Shown: positions 16,417 to 24,956 of the stretch, in pieces
How positions within the stretch are numbered: position 1 is the stretch's first letter
How the letters are laid out: every line of letters begins with the position of its first letter
NCBI GenBank assembly: GCA_019242475.1
Contig: JAFAVK010000035.1
Location: forward strand, 39,074 to 103,073
Direction: 5' to 3'
DNA length: 64,000 nt
Source: Acidobacteriota bacterium
GTDB lineage: Bacteria; Acidobacteriota; Blastocatellia; Pyrinomonadales; Pyrinomonadaceae
Program-made: the position numbers and the translations under genes
Notes under the pieces: generated by a model
Seen by the model: only the letters and a program-made list of their open reading frames with translations
What the model was told of the DNA's origin: nothing
Database searches by the model: none

Positions 16417-18036
16417 ATGGGGCTTGAGACCTACCGCAAGATGCGCGACTTCCGGCGGACGCCGGAGCCGAAGGGCACCGTGTCGAAGTCGAACCGCCGC
16501 CGCTTCGTCGTGCAGGAGCACCACGCGTCGAAGCTCCACTTCGACTTCCGCCTGGAAGTCGGCGGCGTCCTGAAGTCGTGGTCGGTGCCGCGCGGGCCTT
16601 CGCTCGACCCTTCGGAGAAGCGTCTGGCCGTCGAGACGGAAGACCACCCGGTCGAGTACCTGAAGTTCGAAGGGCTCATCCCCGAGGGCGAGTACGGCGC
16701 GGGCGAGCACATGCGTTGGGACGGCGGCACGTACGAGGTTTTGGGCGAAGGCACGGCGGCTGAGCAACTGGAAGTGGGCCGCCTCGACTTCGCTCTCGAC
16801 GGCGAGAAGCTGAAAGGCGCCTTCACGCTCTTGAAGATGAAGCGGCGCGAGGGCGAGTGGCTGCTCTTCAAACGGACGGACGAGTTCGCCGAAGAAGGCT
16901 GGGAGTTGCGCCTGCGCAAGCCTGTAGACGGGCAGGAGACGATCAGGGGGAAGGCAAAAGGCAGAGGGCAAAAGGCAAAAGGCAAAATTGCAGAGGGCGG
17001 TGGGCACGTCAGGAAGTTCGACCCGGCGGCGAAGGGCGGGAAGGTCGTGCCGGTGTCGCGCGCGTTGCAGGGGAAGACGCTCGAAGGGGACTTGAACGTG
17101 AAGGTGGGGCGCGAGGTCGTGCCGCTCACGCACCTTGAGCGCGTCTACTGGTCGGGCGAGGGTTACACGAAGGGCGACCTGGTGCGCTACTACTACGAGG
17201 TCGCGGACTACATCCTGCCCTACCTGAAAGACCGGCCGCTCATCATGAAGAGATACCCGAGCGGGATCGAAGGGCCGTTCTTCCACCAGCACGACGTGAA
17301 CGAGGCGCCGTCGTTCGTCCGCACCGTGCCTCTGGAAGTCGAGGACGGCGGCGGGCACGAGGTTGATTACATCGTCGGCGACAACCTGGCGACGCTTGTT
17401 TACATGGCGAACCTCGGCGCCATCGAGCGCCACCCGTGGCACTCGCGCGTGAGCGACCTCGAACACCCCGACTGGTTCGTCTTCGACCTCGACCCCGGCG
17501 AGGGCGTCGCGTTCGAGACCATCTGCGACGTGGCCGTCACGACGCGCGAAGTGCTCGCACGCATCGGGCTCGACTCTTACCCGAAGACCTCCGGCTCGCG
17601 CGGCATACACGTCTACGTGCCCGTCGAGCCCGTCTACGAGTACGGGCAGATCGCGGAGCTGGCCGAGCAGTTGGCGACGGTCGTGGCGCGCGAACAGTCG
17701 GCGGCGGCGACGGTCGAGCGTTCGAAGCGCAAGCGCGGGGCGCGGATGATCTACGTTGACCACATGCAGAATGCGCGGGGCAAGTCGGTGGCGGCGCCCT
17801 ACTCGGTGCGGCCGAAGCCGGGCGCGACCGTCTCGGCGCCGCTCGAATGGAAGGAGGTCGAGCGCGGGAAGGTCAAGACCGCGGACTTCCACATCAGGAA
17901 CATGCTCAAGCGCGTCGAGCGCAAGGGCGACCTCTTCGAGCCCGTGCTGAAGAAGCGCCAGCGGCTCGAAGGCGTCTTCGAGCGGGCGCGGGAGATGTTC
18001 AAAGAGGGTTCGAAGAAGAGGGCGCAGCGCGCCTGA
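16417..18036 (+). CDS. ligD: LigD-like phosphoesterase-polymerase fusion (no ligase domain)
   Basis: A 539-residue NHEJ protein. Residues ~28-165 are the 3'-phosphoesterase domain ([31 protein letters not shown]). Residues ~235-500 are the archaeo-eukaryotic-primase-type polymerase domain with the catalytic acids in FVFDLDPGEG and the KTSGSRGIHVYVPV motif. The ligase domain found in classic LigD is absent; a separate ATP ligase is divergently encoded next door. The ATG at 16417 is 10 bases from AAGGGG; a GTG six bases earlier is also possible. Residues 179-194 of the linker are encoded by a copy of the intergenic GGCAAAAGGCAAA word. No Ku gene is in the window. Confidence 0.92.
   Translation: MGLETYRKMRDFRRTPEPKGTVSKSNRRRFVVQEHHASKLHFDFRLEVGGVLKSWSVPRGPSLDPSEKRLAVETEDHPVEYLKFEGLIPEGEYGAGEHMRWDGGTYEVLGEGTAAEQLEVGRLDFALDGEKLKGAFTLLKMKRREGEWLLFKRTDEFAEEGWELRLRKPVDGQETIRGKAKGRGQKAKGKIAEGGGHVRKFDPAAKGGKVVPVSRALQGKTLEGDLNVKVGREVVPLTHLERVYWSGEGYTKGDLVRYYYEVADYILPYLKDRPLIMKRYPSGIEGPFFHQHDVNEAPSFVRTVPLEVEDGGGHEVDYIVGDNLATLVYMANLGAIERHPWHSRVSDLEHPDWFVFDLDPGEGVAFETICDVAVTTREVLARIGLDSYPKTSGSRGIHVYVPVEPVYEYGQIAELAEQLATVVAREQSAAATVERSKRKRGARMIYVDHMQNARGKSVAAPYSVRPKPGATVSAPLEWKEVERGKVKTADFHIRNMLKRVERKGDLFEPVLKKRQRLEGVFERAREMFKEGSKKRAQRA
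16951..17004. repeat. GGCAAAAGGCAAA word inside the PE-POL coding sequence
   Basis: The tract AAGGCAAAAGGCAGAGGGCA, followed by AAAGGCAAAAGGCAAAATTG, is the same word series as the intergenic element at 26754-26869. Here it is read in frame as Lys/Ala/Gly-rich linker residues 179-194, exactly between the phosphoesterase and polymerase domains. There is no matching inverted arm nearby. Confidence 0.75.
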
Positions 18037-18067
18037 GAAGCAGAAAGAAAAAGGGGGTGACTTAAGG

Positions 18068-18256
18068 ATGGCAGGAAAGGGTGACCGCGAGCTGATCGAC
18101 ACGGGCACGGACAAGCGTTACGTGCGGCGCGACGAGAAGGGGCAGTTCAAGGAGTCGGACGACGTGGGGCGCTCGCTCTCGCAGGATGTGAAGAAGCACG
18201 CCAAGACGGAGGTCAAGTCGGGGCAGGGCGACCGCGGCGACCAGAAGAAGAAGTAG
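18068..18256 (+). CDS. Small conserved hydrophilic protein (62 aa)
   Basis: A 62-residue charged protein, starting MAGKGDRELIDTGTDKRYVR and ending in a Lys-rich tail. I recognise this as a widespread small hypothetical family: its LIDTGTDKRYVRRD and GQFKESDDVGRSLS stretches recur in soil bacteria. No function is known. A strong ribosome site (GGGGGTGA, 7 bases before the ATG) and the 31-bp distance from the PE-POL gene suggest co-transcription. Its basic, disordered composition is compatible with nucleic-acid association, which is inference only. Confidence 0.8.
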   Translation: MAGKGDRELIDTGTDKRYVRRDEKGQFKESDDVGRSLSQDVKKHAKTEVKSGQGDRGDQKKK

Positions 18257-18263
18257 CGGCCCG

Positions 18264-18337
18264 GGCGGGGGAGACGCGGAGTCCCGAACACTTTGAAATT
18301 TCAAATTTCAAATCGCCAGGACTCCGCGTCTCCGCCG
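18264..18337. repeat. Long stem-loop, GGAGACGCGGAGTCC arms
   Basis: GGAGACGCGGAGTCC (about 18269-18283) and GGACTCCGCGTCTCC (18319-18333) are exact inverse complements. The loop holds a second self-complementary tract, TTTGAAATTTCAAATTTCAA. It follows the 62-aa gene and is probably a terminator or RNA-stability structure for the end-joining operon. Confidence 0.75.
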
Positions 18338-18500
18338 CGAACGGCAATTACGGAGCAGGAACCTTGAACGTCAAATAGACTTGAAAGGCAAGGGGCGGGG
18401 CTCATCCTTTGACGCATTCATCGAAATCTGCTCCCCGTGCCCACGCACCTCACGCCTGAAGGATTCTGTTTGACGGACGAAGTTGAGAAGGAGGTTGACG

Positions 18501-19589
18501 ATGTCTTCAAGATACGGCGGACGCGGCTACGGGCGCTACGGCGACCCGGAGGAAGACCGCACTGACGAGAGGTTCTACGAGCGCGACGCGGAGAGGGGTT
18601 ACGGCGCGCAGGGCGCGCGCCCCGAGCGCGGCTCCGAGTACGGCGGCCTGCGCCGCGGCGGCTACGCGGGCGGGCGCGGGGGCTTCGAGCGCGAGTACGG
18701 GCAGGGGCGCGAGCGCGACGCGCGCGACCTCGGCCCGCGCTACGGCACGCGCGAGCAGGGCGGGGGCGACTACGGCTCGCGCTACGGGCGCGAGGTCTTC
18801 GAGCGCGGCGGCTACGCGGGCTCTCCGCGCAGGCACGAAGGCGAAGAGTACGGGCGCGCGCGCGGGCGCGACTACGAGCGCCGCGCCGAGCGCGCCTACA
18901 GGCACGACGCCGCCGCGGACGAGGTGCGCGACTACGACACCGACTACGGCCGCACGACGAGCCGCTTCTACGGCCGTAGCGGCTACGAGTACGGGCGCGA
19001 AGACTATGAAGACGACAGACGGCGCGAGGCCCGGGGCCGCGACGAAGACCGCGGGCATGACGGCGGCAATTGGCTCGACCGCGCCGCGGATCAGGTGCGC
19101 TCCTGGTTCGGCGGCGAAGAAGACGACCGCGAGCGCGGCCGTCACGAAGAGCAGCGCCGCGCCTACGTCCGCGGCGAGGGCAAGTTCCGCGGGCGCGGGC
19201 CGAAGAACTACCGGCGCTCCGACGACCGCCTGCGCGAAGAGGTCTGCGACCGCCTGACCGACAACGAGTGGCTCGACGCCTCGGACGTGGAGGTCAACGT
19301 CGTCGTGGGCGAGGTCATCCTGACGGGGGCGGTGGATAGCCGCTACGCCAAGCGGCTCGCCGAGAACATCGCCGAGTCGGTCTCGGGCGTCTCGAACGTG
19401 CAGAACAACCTGCGCGTGCTGAGCTACCAGACCAACGCAGAGGCGCCGCTCGCCGGCATGGACACCCCGCTGCCCACGGCGACCACGGCGACCCTCCCCG
19501 CGGCCGACATCACGGCCACCAGCACGACCGACGAGACCGACGTGAACGACCTCGGCCGCCCGTCGTCGCGGGCCGCGGGGCAGAGCTGA
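18501..19589 (+). CDS. BON-domain protein with long Arg/Gly/Tyr-rich region
   Basis: A 362-residue protein. The first ~215 residues are low-complexity and rich in Arg, Gly, Tyr, Glu and Asp, with recurring GxxYG and RGG-like units. A BON domain follows at about 245-310 (RLREEVCDRLTDNEWLDASD, VVVGEVILTGAVDSR, GVSNVQNNLRV). BON domains bind membranes or other envelope parts and occur in osmotic-shock proteins such as OsmY. No signal peptide is evident, so the location is uncertain. The ATG at 18501 is preceded by an excellent AAGGAGG. The RG/RGY-type composition is of the kind that can drive RNA binding or condensate formation, which is inference. Confidence 0.82.
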   Translation: MSSRYGGRGYGRYGDPEEDRTDERFYERDAERGYGAQGARPERGSEYGGLRRGGYAGGRGGFEREYGQGRERDARDLGPRYGTREQGGGDYGSRYGREVFERGGYAGSPRRHEGEEYGRARGRDYERRAERAYRHDAAADEVRDYDTDYGRTTSRFYGRSGYEYGREDYEDDRRREARGRDEDRGHDGGNWLDRAADQVRSWFGGEEDDRERGRHEEQRRAYVRGEGKFRGRGPKNYRRSDDRLREEVCDRLTDNEWLDASDVEVNVVVGEVILTGAVDSRYAKRLAENIAESVSGVSNVQNNLRVLSYQTNAEAPLAGMDTPLPTATTATLPAADITATSTTDETDVNDLGRPSSRAAGQS

Positions 19590-19594
19590 ACTGA

Positions 19595-19668
19595 GCGTGA
19601 ACCGTGAACCGTAAACCGTGACAAGTAAGAGCGGCATTTTATCTCGTCACGGTTTACGGTTCACGGCT
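19595..19668. repeat. Intergenic dyad, AACCGTGAACCGTAAACC word type
   Basis: GCGTGAACCGTGAACCGTAA plus ACCGTGAC (about 19595-19622) pairs with GTCACGGTTTACGGTTCACG (about 19646-19665). It is of the same family as the element beside boxC at 49.2 kb. It lies between the BON gene and the erythromycin-esterase-like gene. Confidence 0.8.
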
Positions 19669-19687
19669 TTTCCTTCAGAGGTTCGTT

Positions 19688-21040
19688 ATGGCGGAGGCAA
19701 AAGCTGCGCGGGTGGCGGCGGAGGTGGTGCGCGGGGCGGCGCGCGTGTTGGAGGGCGCGGGCGGCGATTACGACCTGCTCTTGCGGCGGGTCGGCGGGTC
19801 GAGGTTCGTGCTGCTGGGCGAGGCTTCGCACGGGACGCACGAGTTCTACAGGGAGCGCGCCGAGGTCACGAAGCGGCTCATCGCGGAGAAGGGTTTTACG
19901 GCCGTCGCGGTCGAGGCCGACTGGCCGGACGCGTACCGCGTCAACCGCTACGTGCGCGGCGAGTCCGAAGACGAGGACGCGCGCGCGGCGCTCGACGGCT
20001 TCAAGCGCTTCCCCGTGTGGATGTGGCGCAACACGGTCGTCGTCGAGTTCGTCGAGTGGCTGCGCGCCTACAACGAAGCCCTGCCCCGGGGCGCTTCGAA
20101 GGTCGGCTTCTACGGGCTCGACCTCTACAGCCTCTACGCGTCCATCGAGGCCGTGCTCGTCTACCTCGACAGGGTTGACCCGGAGGCCGCGCGCCGCGCG
20201 CGTCATCGTTATTCCTGCTTCGAGCATTTCGGCGAGGACACGACCTCGTACGGGTACGCCGCCGCCTACGGCGCGGCCGAGTCGTGCGAGCCGGCCGTCG
20301 TCGAGCAGTTGGTGGAACTCAGGCGCCGCGCCTCGGAGCTAGCCAACCGCGACGGGCGCGTCGCGCGCGACGAGTTCTTCTACGCCGAGCAGAACGCGCG
20401 GCTCGTCAAGAACGCGGAGGAGTACTACCGCTCGATGTTCGGCGGCCGCGTCAACACCTGGAACATGCGCGACCGGCACATGGCCGAGACGCTGCACGCC
20501 CTGTTCGCGCACCTGAGCGCCGAAGGGGAGGAGGCGAAGGTCGCCGTGTGGGAGCACAACTCGCACCTCGGCGACGCGCGCGCCACCGAGATGGGGCAGG
20601 GCGGCGAGTGGAACGTCGGGCAGCTCGTGCGCGAACGTTACCAGCGCGACGCCTTCCTCGTCGGGTTCACGACGCACCGCGGCGCCGTCACCGCCTCGAG
20701 CGACTGGGACGAGCCCGGCCGGCGCAAGCGCGTGCGCCCCGCGCTCGAAGGCAGCTACGAGGCGCTCTTTCACGAGGCGGGCGTCGAGAGGTTCATGATT
20801 GATTTGCGCGAGGAGGGCTCGGCGCGCGAGCTGCTGCGCCTGCCCAGGTTGGAGCGCGCCATCGGCGTCATCTACCGGCCCGAGACCGAGCGCCTCAGCC
20901 ACTACTTCCACGCGCAGCTCGCCGAGCAGTTCGACGCCGTCCTTCACTTCGACGAGACGACGGCCGTCGAGCCGCTGGAGCCGGGCGCACAATGGCGCGC
21001 GGGCGAAGAGCCGCCCGAGACGTATCCGACAGGAATGTAG
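19688..21040 (+). CDS. Erythromycin esterase family protein
   Basis: A 450-residue member of the EreA/succinoglycan-type esterase family. The active-site segment LLGEASHGTHEFYRER near residue 40, with its Glu and His, is followed by AVEADWPDAYRVNRYV and later AVWEHNSHLGDARATEMG, all hallmarks of the family. True Ere proteins hydrolyse the macrolide lactone ring, but most chromosomal homologues act on unknown substrates, so resistance should not be assumed. The ATG at 19688 has AGAGG upstream. There is no signal peptide, so it is cytoplasmic. It stands alone between two dyads. Confidence 0.88.
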   Translation: MAEAKAARVAAEVVRGAARVLEGAGGDYDLLLRRVGGSRFVLLGEASHGTHEFYRERAEVTKRLIAEKGFTAVAVEADWPDAYRVNRYVRGESEDEDARAALDGFKRFPVWMWRNTVVVEFVEWLRAYNEALPRGASKVGFYGLDLYSLYASIEAVLVYLDRVDPEAARRARHRYSCFEHFGEDTTSYGYAAAYGAAESCEPAVVEQLVELRRRASELANRDGRVARDEFFYAEQNARLVKNAEEYYRSMFGGRVNTWNMRDRHMAETLHALFAHLSAEGEEAKVAVWEHNSHLGDARATEMGQGGEWNVGQLVRERYQRDAFLVGFTTHRGAVTASSDWDEPGRRKRVRPALEGSYEALFHEAGVERFMIDLREEGSARELLRLPRLERAIGVIYRPETERLSHYFHAQLAEQFDAVLHFDETTAVEPLEPGAQWRAGEEPPETYPTGM

Positions 21041-21042
21041 AA

Positions 21043-21158
21043 CAGTAGGCAGATGGCAGTAGGCTGTATGCAGTGCGCTCCGCGTTAAGGAAGTTGAGAG
21101 ATTAAATCAGAGTTCACGACGGCGGGGCTTTCAACTGCCTACTGCCATCTGCCTACTG
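21043..21158. repeat. Intergenic dyad, AGTAGGC word type
   Basis: CAGTAGGCAGATGGCAGTAG (21043-21062) is exactly matched by the inverse complement CTACTGCCATCTGCCTACTG (about 21139-21158). The loop is about 75 bp. It sits between the esterase gene and the short GntR-type gene. Confidence 0.85.
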
Positions 21159-21182
21159 AAAAAAACAAGGGGAAACACTTTC

Positions 21183-21542
21183 ATGCCCGACTTGAACATA
21201 CGCATCCGCGCGGGGAGCGACGAGACGAAGACGCAGCAGATTTTCAACCAGATCGCCAGCGCCATCCTCGCGGGGAAGTTCACGCGCGGCGACGCGCTCA
21301 CGTCCGAGCGCGCGCTGGCCGAGCAGCTCGGCGTCAGCCGCAACATCGTGCGCAACGCCTACCGCCGCCTCGAAGAGCACGGCCTCATCGAGACCTTCAG
21401 CACCTCGGGGCGGCGCGTGCGCGGCGCGAAGAAGAGCCGCACGGCCGCGGGGCAGGCCGGCGTCGCCAGCCGCGACCGCCGCGCGTTGCCAACCCCGCCC
21501 GCGCCCTCGAAGAAGGGGCCGGGCAAACAGAGGCGCGGCTGA
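21183..21542 (+). CDS. Minimal GntR-type winged-helix regulator
   Basis: A 119-residue protein with a GntR-type winged helix at about residues 18-80 (QIFNQIASAILAGKF, LTSERALAEQLGVSRNIVRN, RRLEEHGLIETF). The usual C-terminal ligand-binding domain is missing; instead there is a ~40-residue Lys/Arg/Pro-rich tail. It resembles short YtrA-type regulators, which often control transporters, but no transporter lies beside it. The ATG follows AAGGGG. The next gene, for a 65-residue basic protein, is 18 bp downstream and probably co-transcribed. Confidence 0.8.
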   Translation: MPDLNIRIRAGSDETKTQQIFNQIASAILAGKFTRGDALTSERALAEQLGVSRNIVRNAYRRLEEHGLIETFSTSGRRVRGAKKSRTAAGQAGVASRDRRALPTPPAPSKKGPGKQRRG

Positions 21543-21560
21543 GACGAATCGGAGGAGAAG

Positions 21561-21758
21561 ATGCCGGAGCGAAAAGAGTTGGCCGGCCGCGACGACGAGC
21601 GGCAGGCGCGCGGCCGCAAAGGCCCCTCGACCCAGGCGCGCAGCGAGAGGAAGCGGCGCCCCGCCGGCAAAGGCGGCTCGAACGCCTCCCGCGCCCTCCC
21701 CAAAGTCGGCAAGCGCGACCCCGCGCGCGGCGACACCTCGGGCGACGGGCTGCATTAG
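21561..21758 (+). CDS. Small basic hypothetical protein (65 aa)
   Basis: A 65-residue protein, almost half charged and with no hydrophobic core, hence probably disordered. It is rich in Arg, Lys, Gly and Ser (for example RKRRPAGKGGSNASRALPKV). GGAGGAG just before the ATG and the 18-bp gap from the GntR-type gene support expression as a second cistron. I do not recognise the family. The composition is compatible with DNA or RNA binding. Confidence 0.55.
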   Translation: MPERKELAGRDDERQARGRKGPSTQARSERKRRPAGKGGSNASRALPKVGKRDPARGDTSGDGLH

Positions 21759-21760
21759 GT

Positions 21761-21876
21761 CAGTAGGCAGTAGGCAGATGGCAGTAGGCAGTTCAGAGCC
21801 TTAAAGACGAAGCCTTGAGTTGACCCTTCAATGTTCTCAACGCGGGGCGGCTGCCTACTGCCTACTGCCTACTGCT
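21761..21876. repeat. Intergenic dyad, AGTAGGC word type
   Basis: CAGTAGGCAGTAGGCAGATG and the following GCAGTAGGCAG (21761-21791) pair with CTGCCTACTGCCTACTGCCT plus ACTG (21851-21874). It lies between convergent genes. The last codons and the stop of the VTT-domain gene fall in its right arm. Confidence 0.85.
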
Positions 21877-22514
21877 TTGCCCCTTCCAGACCAGAACATC
21901 CTGTAAATCGTGACGGCGCTCCCCAGGACGGCGGCGAGCGTGAGCGCGTAGACGACGTAGTTGAAGGCGTCGGAGTTCATGAAGTCGAGGAAGCGGCGGC
22001 CGAAGTAGAGGATGAGCAGCGCCTCGGCGGCGAAGCGGAGGGAGCGGCCGGCGAAGACCGCGGCCAGCATCCGCGCGCGGTCGCACTGGAGCGCCGAGGC
22101 CGTCATCATCGTGAAGCGGAACGGGAACGGCGGCGGCAGGGCCGCGGCGACGAAGACGACCCAGCCCGTGTTCCGCTCGACCTTGCCCTTCAACTTCCCG
22201 AAACGCTTCTGGCCCACCAGCCGCTCGACCCCGCCCGCGCCCACGCGCCGCATGACGAGGTCGAGCAGGAAGACGCCCGCCACCGTCCCGGCCGCCCCCA
22301 TCAGCGCGTAGACGACCCACATCCAGCGCGGGGCGCCGCCCCCGCCGTGGATGAGCGCGAAGAGCAGCAGCTCGTTCGCCAGCGGCACGTAGAAGAAGGA
22401 CGAGTCGCACGCTTCGAGCAGGAAGGGGCCGAACAGCCCGAGCCCCATGAAGAACTCAATGAGCGAGCGCGCCCACGACGAAGCCGCGAGGAGAAGTGTC
22501 AGCGGTCTCTGCAC
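21855..22514 (-). CDS. YqaA/DedA-like VTT-domain membrane protein
   Basis: A 219-residue integral membrane protein with a SNARE-associated/VTT domain like that of YqaA and DedA proteins. The N-terminal segment FFMGLGLFGPFLLEACDSSF and the re-entrant-type motif GAAGTVAGVFLLDLVMRR are typical, as are AALPPPFPFRFTMMTASAL and the C-terminal membrane helices. VTT proteins flip or translocate lipid carriers, but the role of the YqaA subgroup is unsettled. The last residues (GKAVGSRQ) and the stop are encoded by the AGTAGGC repeat arm, so the natural C-terminus seems to have been replaced by repeat sequence. Confidence 0.85.
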   Translation of the reverse strand: MQRPLTLLLAASSWARSLIEFFMGLGLFGPFLLEACDSSFFYVPLANELLLFALIHGGGGAPRWMWVVYALMGAAGTVAGVFLLDLVMRRVGAGGVERLVGQKRFGKLKGKVERNTGWVVFVAAALPPPFPFRFTMMTASALQCDRARMLAAVFAGRSLRFAAEALLILYFGRRFLDFMNSDAFNYVVYALTLAAVLGSAVTIYRMFWSGRGKAVGSRQ

Positions 22515-22603
22515 GCGCGCGATGCTAGACGAACTCTTTCCGCTCTTTGCGGATTCTTTGTGCGCTTTGCGTTACGGGTCTGAGGATTTGAAATTTGAAA
22601 TTG

Positions 22604-23290
22604 TTAGGGACTCGGCGGCTGTTCGATGATTTCCACGTCGTCATCGGTGGCGACGACTGCGAGGTGGGCCATGTTGACGAAGAGGCCGCTCTCGACGACG
22701 CCCGCGAGCAGTTTCAACTCGCGCCCCATCCGCGCCGGGTCTCGGATCGCGCCGCAGCGGCAGTCGAGGATGTAGTTGCCGTTGTCTGTGACGAAGGGCT
22801 CGCCGTTCGCGTTACGTCTAAGCACCGATTCGACCTGCGTCACGTCTGAAACTCTGCGCGCCGTCAGCTCCCAGCCGAATTGCACCACCTCGACCGGCAG
22901 GGGGAAGCGGCCGAGCACCTCGACCTTCTTCGAACTGTCGGCGATGACGACGAAGCGGCGCGCCGCCGCGGCCACGAGCTTCTCGCGGAGCAGCGCGCCG
23001 CCGCCGCCCTTGATGAGTGCGAGGCCCGGCCCGATCTCGTCCGCGCCGTCGATGGCGATGTCCAGCTCCCCCGCCTCGGCGAGCGTGACGAGCGGAATCC
23101 CTAAAGACCGCGCCTGCTCCTCCGTCCGCCGCGAGGTCGGCACGCAGCGCACGCGCAGACCCTCCACGCGCACGCGCTCGCCCAGGCGCTCGACCAGCCA
23201 CCACGCCGTGCTGCCGGTGCCGAGCCCCACGCGCATCCCTTCCTCGACGAATTCGGCCGCCCTCAAACCCGCCCTCTGCTTTGCGTCCAC
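22604..23290 (-). CDS. rpiA: Ribose-5-phosphate isomerase A
   Basis: RpiA interconverts ribose 5-phosphate and ribulose 5-phosphate in the pentose phosphate pathway. The protein is 228 residues from the GTG at 23290 (AGAGG just upstream), the usual family length; an upstream start would add 33 non-conserved residues. Visible family motifs are VGLGTGSTAWWLVERL, DIAIDGADEIG, the KGGGGALLREKLVAAAA loop with its catalytic acid and lysine, and FVVIADSSKKV. It is a single-gene unit, divergent from the phospholipase-D-like gene. Confidence 0.95.
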   Translation of the reverse strand: MDAKQRAGLRAAEFVEEGMRVGLGTGSTAWWLVERLGERVRVEGLRVRCVPTSRRTEEQARSLGIPLVTLAEAGELDIAIDGADEIGPGLALIKGGGGALLREKLVAAAARRFVVIADSSKKVEVLGRFPLPVEVVQFGWELTARRVSDVTQVESVLRRNANGEPFVTDNGNYILDCRCGAIRDPARMGRELKLLAGVVESGLFVNMAHLAVVATDDDVEIIEQPPSP

Positions 23291-23410
23291 CCTCTTTCGC
23301 CCTCCCGCGCCGATTCGCGCTATTATGTTGCCCTCTCCCGAGCCTCGCAACAGATTTGTTTGCTCGCGGACACAGTTGTCCAAAGGCATGGCGGCTAAGA
23401 TGTGCGTTTG

Positions 23411-24952
23411 ATGACGACCGAGGTCTACCAGCCCGGGCAGTTGGAGCGCGAGCGCCGCGACGCCGGCGTGGACACGGCGGAGTTACAGCCCGTGCGCCGC
23501 GTCGTCGATAAGGCGTACGCGCGCGCGACGGGGTCGCAACTCATCCCCGGCAACGGCGTGCGGCTCCTCATCGACGCCAAAGAGAACTACCCCGCCTGGC
23601 TCGAAGCCATCAAGAGCGCGCGCCGCACGATCCACTTCGAGAGCTTCATCATCCACGAGGACGACGTGGGGCGCGAGTTCGCCGAGGCCCTTTCGGCGAA
23701 GGCGCACGAGGGCGTGAAGGTGCGCGTCGTTTACGACTGGATGGGCGCCGTCGGCAAGACCTCGCGGAAGTTCTGGCGCAACCTCCGAGATGCGGGCGTC
23801 GAGGTCAGGGGCTTCAACCCGCCGCGCTTCGACGAGCCCTTCGGCTGGTTCAACCGCGACCACCGCAAGATGATCTCGGTTGACGGCCGGGTCGGCTTCG
23901 TCATGGGGCTCTGCGTGGGGCAGGACTGGCTGGGCAGGCCCGAGAAGAACCAAGACCCGTGGCGCGACACCGGCGTCGAAATCAAGGGGCCGGCCGTCGC
24001 CGAGATGGACGCGGCCTTCGCGCGCGTGTGGGAGACGGCGTGCGGCGAGCAGATTCCCGCGGAGCACCTGCCCGCGCCCGACTCCATCGAGCAGGGCGGC
24101 GAAGTGGCCGTCCGCGTCATCGCCACCGAGCCGAACACGGTCGGGCTCTACCGGCTGGAGCAGCTCGTCGCGGCGGGCGCGCGCGAGTACCTCTGGCTGA
24201 CGGACGCCTACTTCGTAGGGACGACGATGTACGTGCAGGCTTTGCGCGCGGCGGCGCAGGACGGCGTGGACGTGCGCCTGCTCGTGCCGAGCGCGAGCGA
24301 CATCCCGGTCGTCTCCGCGCTCTCGCGCGCCAACTACCGTGCGCTCTTGGAAGCGGGCGTGCGCGTCTTCGAGTGGAACGGGCCGATGATCCACGCGAAG
24401 ACCTCGGTGGTTGACGGCAAGTGGGCGCGCGTCGGCTCGACGAACCTGAACGTCGCCAGTTGGATGGGCAACTGGGAGCTGGACGTGACGATTGAGGACG
24501 CGGGCTTCGCGAAGCAGATGCAGGAGATGTACTGCCGCGACCTCGAGAACGCGACCGAGATCGTCATCAGCGAGCGCCGGCGCGTGAAGCCGCTCGGCCC
24601 GCCGCGGCCGCGGCGCAGGCAGCGCACGAGCCGGAAGGGGAGCACCAGCCGCGCCGCCGCGGGCTTCATCGGCGTGGGCAGCGCCGTGGGCGCGGCCATC
24701 ACGAACCGCCGCGTGCTCGGCCCGGCCGAGGGGCGCCTGATGGCGATGGCCGGCGGAATCCTGCTCGGGCTCTCGATCATCGCCGTCAAGTGGCCGCGGG
24801 CGATCACGTACCCGCTGGCCTTCGTCGGCACGTGGGTCGCGCTCGCGCTCTTCATACGCGCCTACAAGCTCCACCAGGGCGTGAGCGTCGCCAAGGAGAA
24901 GGAGCGCGGCGACCCGCCCCCGCCGCCCGCGCCCGCGCGCGAAGAACGATGA
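23411..24952 (+). CDS. Phospholipase-D superfamily protein, cardiolipin-synthase-like
   Basis: A 513-residue protein with two HKD motifs: HRKMISVDG (His at 151) and [19 protein letters not shown] (His at 328). These form the paired active site of phospholipase D enzymes and bacterial cardiolipin synthases of the ClsB type. The N-terminus lacks the membrane helices of ClsA. The C-terminal ~100 residues hold an Arg-rich segment and two or three hydrophobic helices ([33 protein letters not shown]), so the protein is probably anchored by its C-terminus. It likely transfers phosphatidyl groups at the inner membrane. The ATG at 23411 is used; a GTG 9 bp earlier is in frame. Confidence 0.88.
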   Translation: MTTEVYQPGQLERERRDAGVDTAELQPVRRVVDKAYARATGSQLIPGNGVRLLIDAKENYPAWLEAIKSARRTIHFESFIIHEDDVGREFAEALSAKAHEGVKVRVVYDWMGAVGKTSRKFWRNLRDAGVEVRGFNPPRFDEPFGWFNRDHRKMISVDGRVGFVMGLCVGQDWLGRPEKNQDPWRDTGVEIKGPAVAEMDAAFARVWETACGEQIPAEHLPAPDSIEQGGEVAVRVIATEPNTVGLYRLEQLVAAGAREYLWLTDAYFVGTTMYVQALRAAAQDGVDVRLLVPSASDIPVVSALSRANYRALLEAGVRVFEWNGPMIHAKTSVVDGKWARVGSTNLNVASWMGNWELDVTIEDAGFAKQMQEMYCRDLENATEIVISERRRVKPLGPPRPRRRQRTSRKGSTSRAAAGFIGVGSAVGAAITNRRVLGPAEGRLMAMAGGILLGLSIIAVKWPRAITYPLAFVGTWVALALFIRAYKLHQGVSVAKEKERGDPPPPPAPAREER

Positions 24953-24956
24953 AGAA

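Noticed and set aside
15811..18114. A 767-codon minus-strand open frame over the PE-POL and ligase genes
   Set aside because: It is a shadow of PE-POL and of the ligase in another frame; real domains are in the two divergent genes.
19688..21040. Macrolide resistance gene
   Set aside because: The protein is in the erythromycin esterase superfamily, but most chromosomal members do not act on macrolides and nothing here indicates mobility or resistance context.
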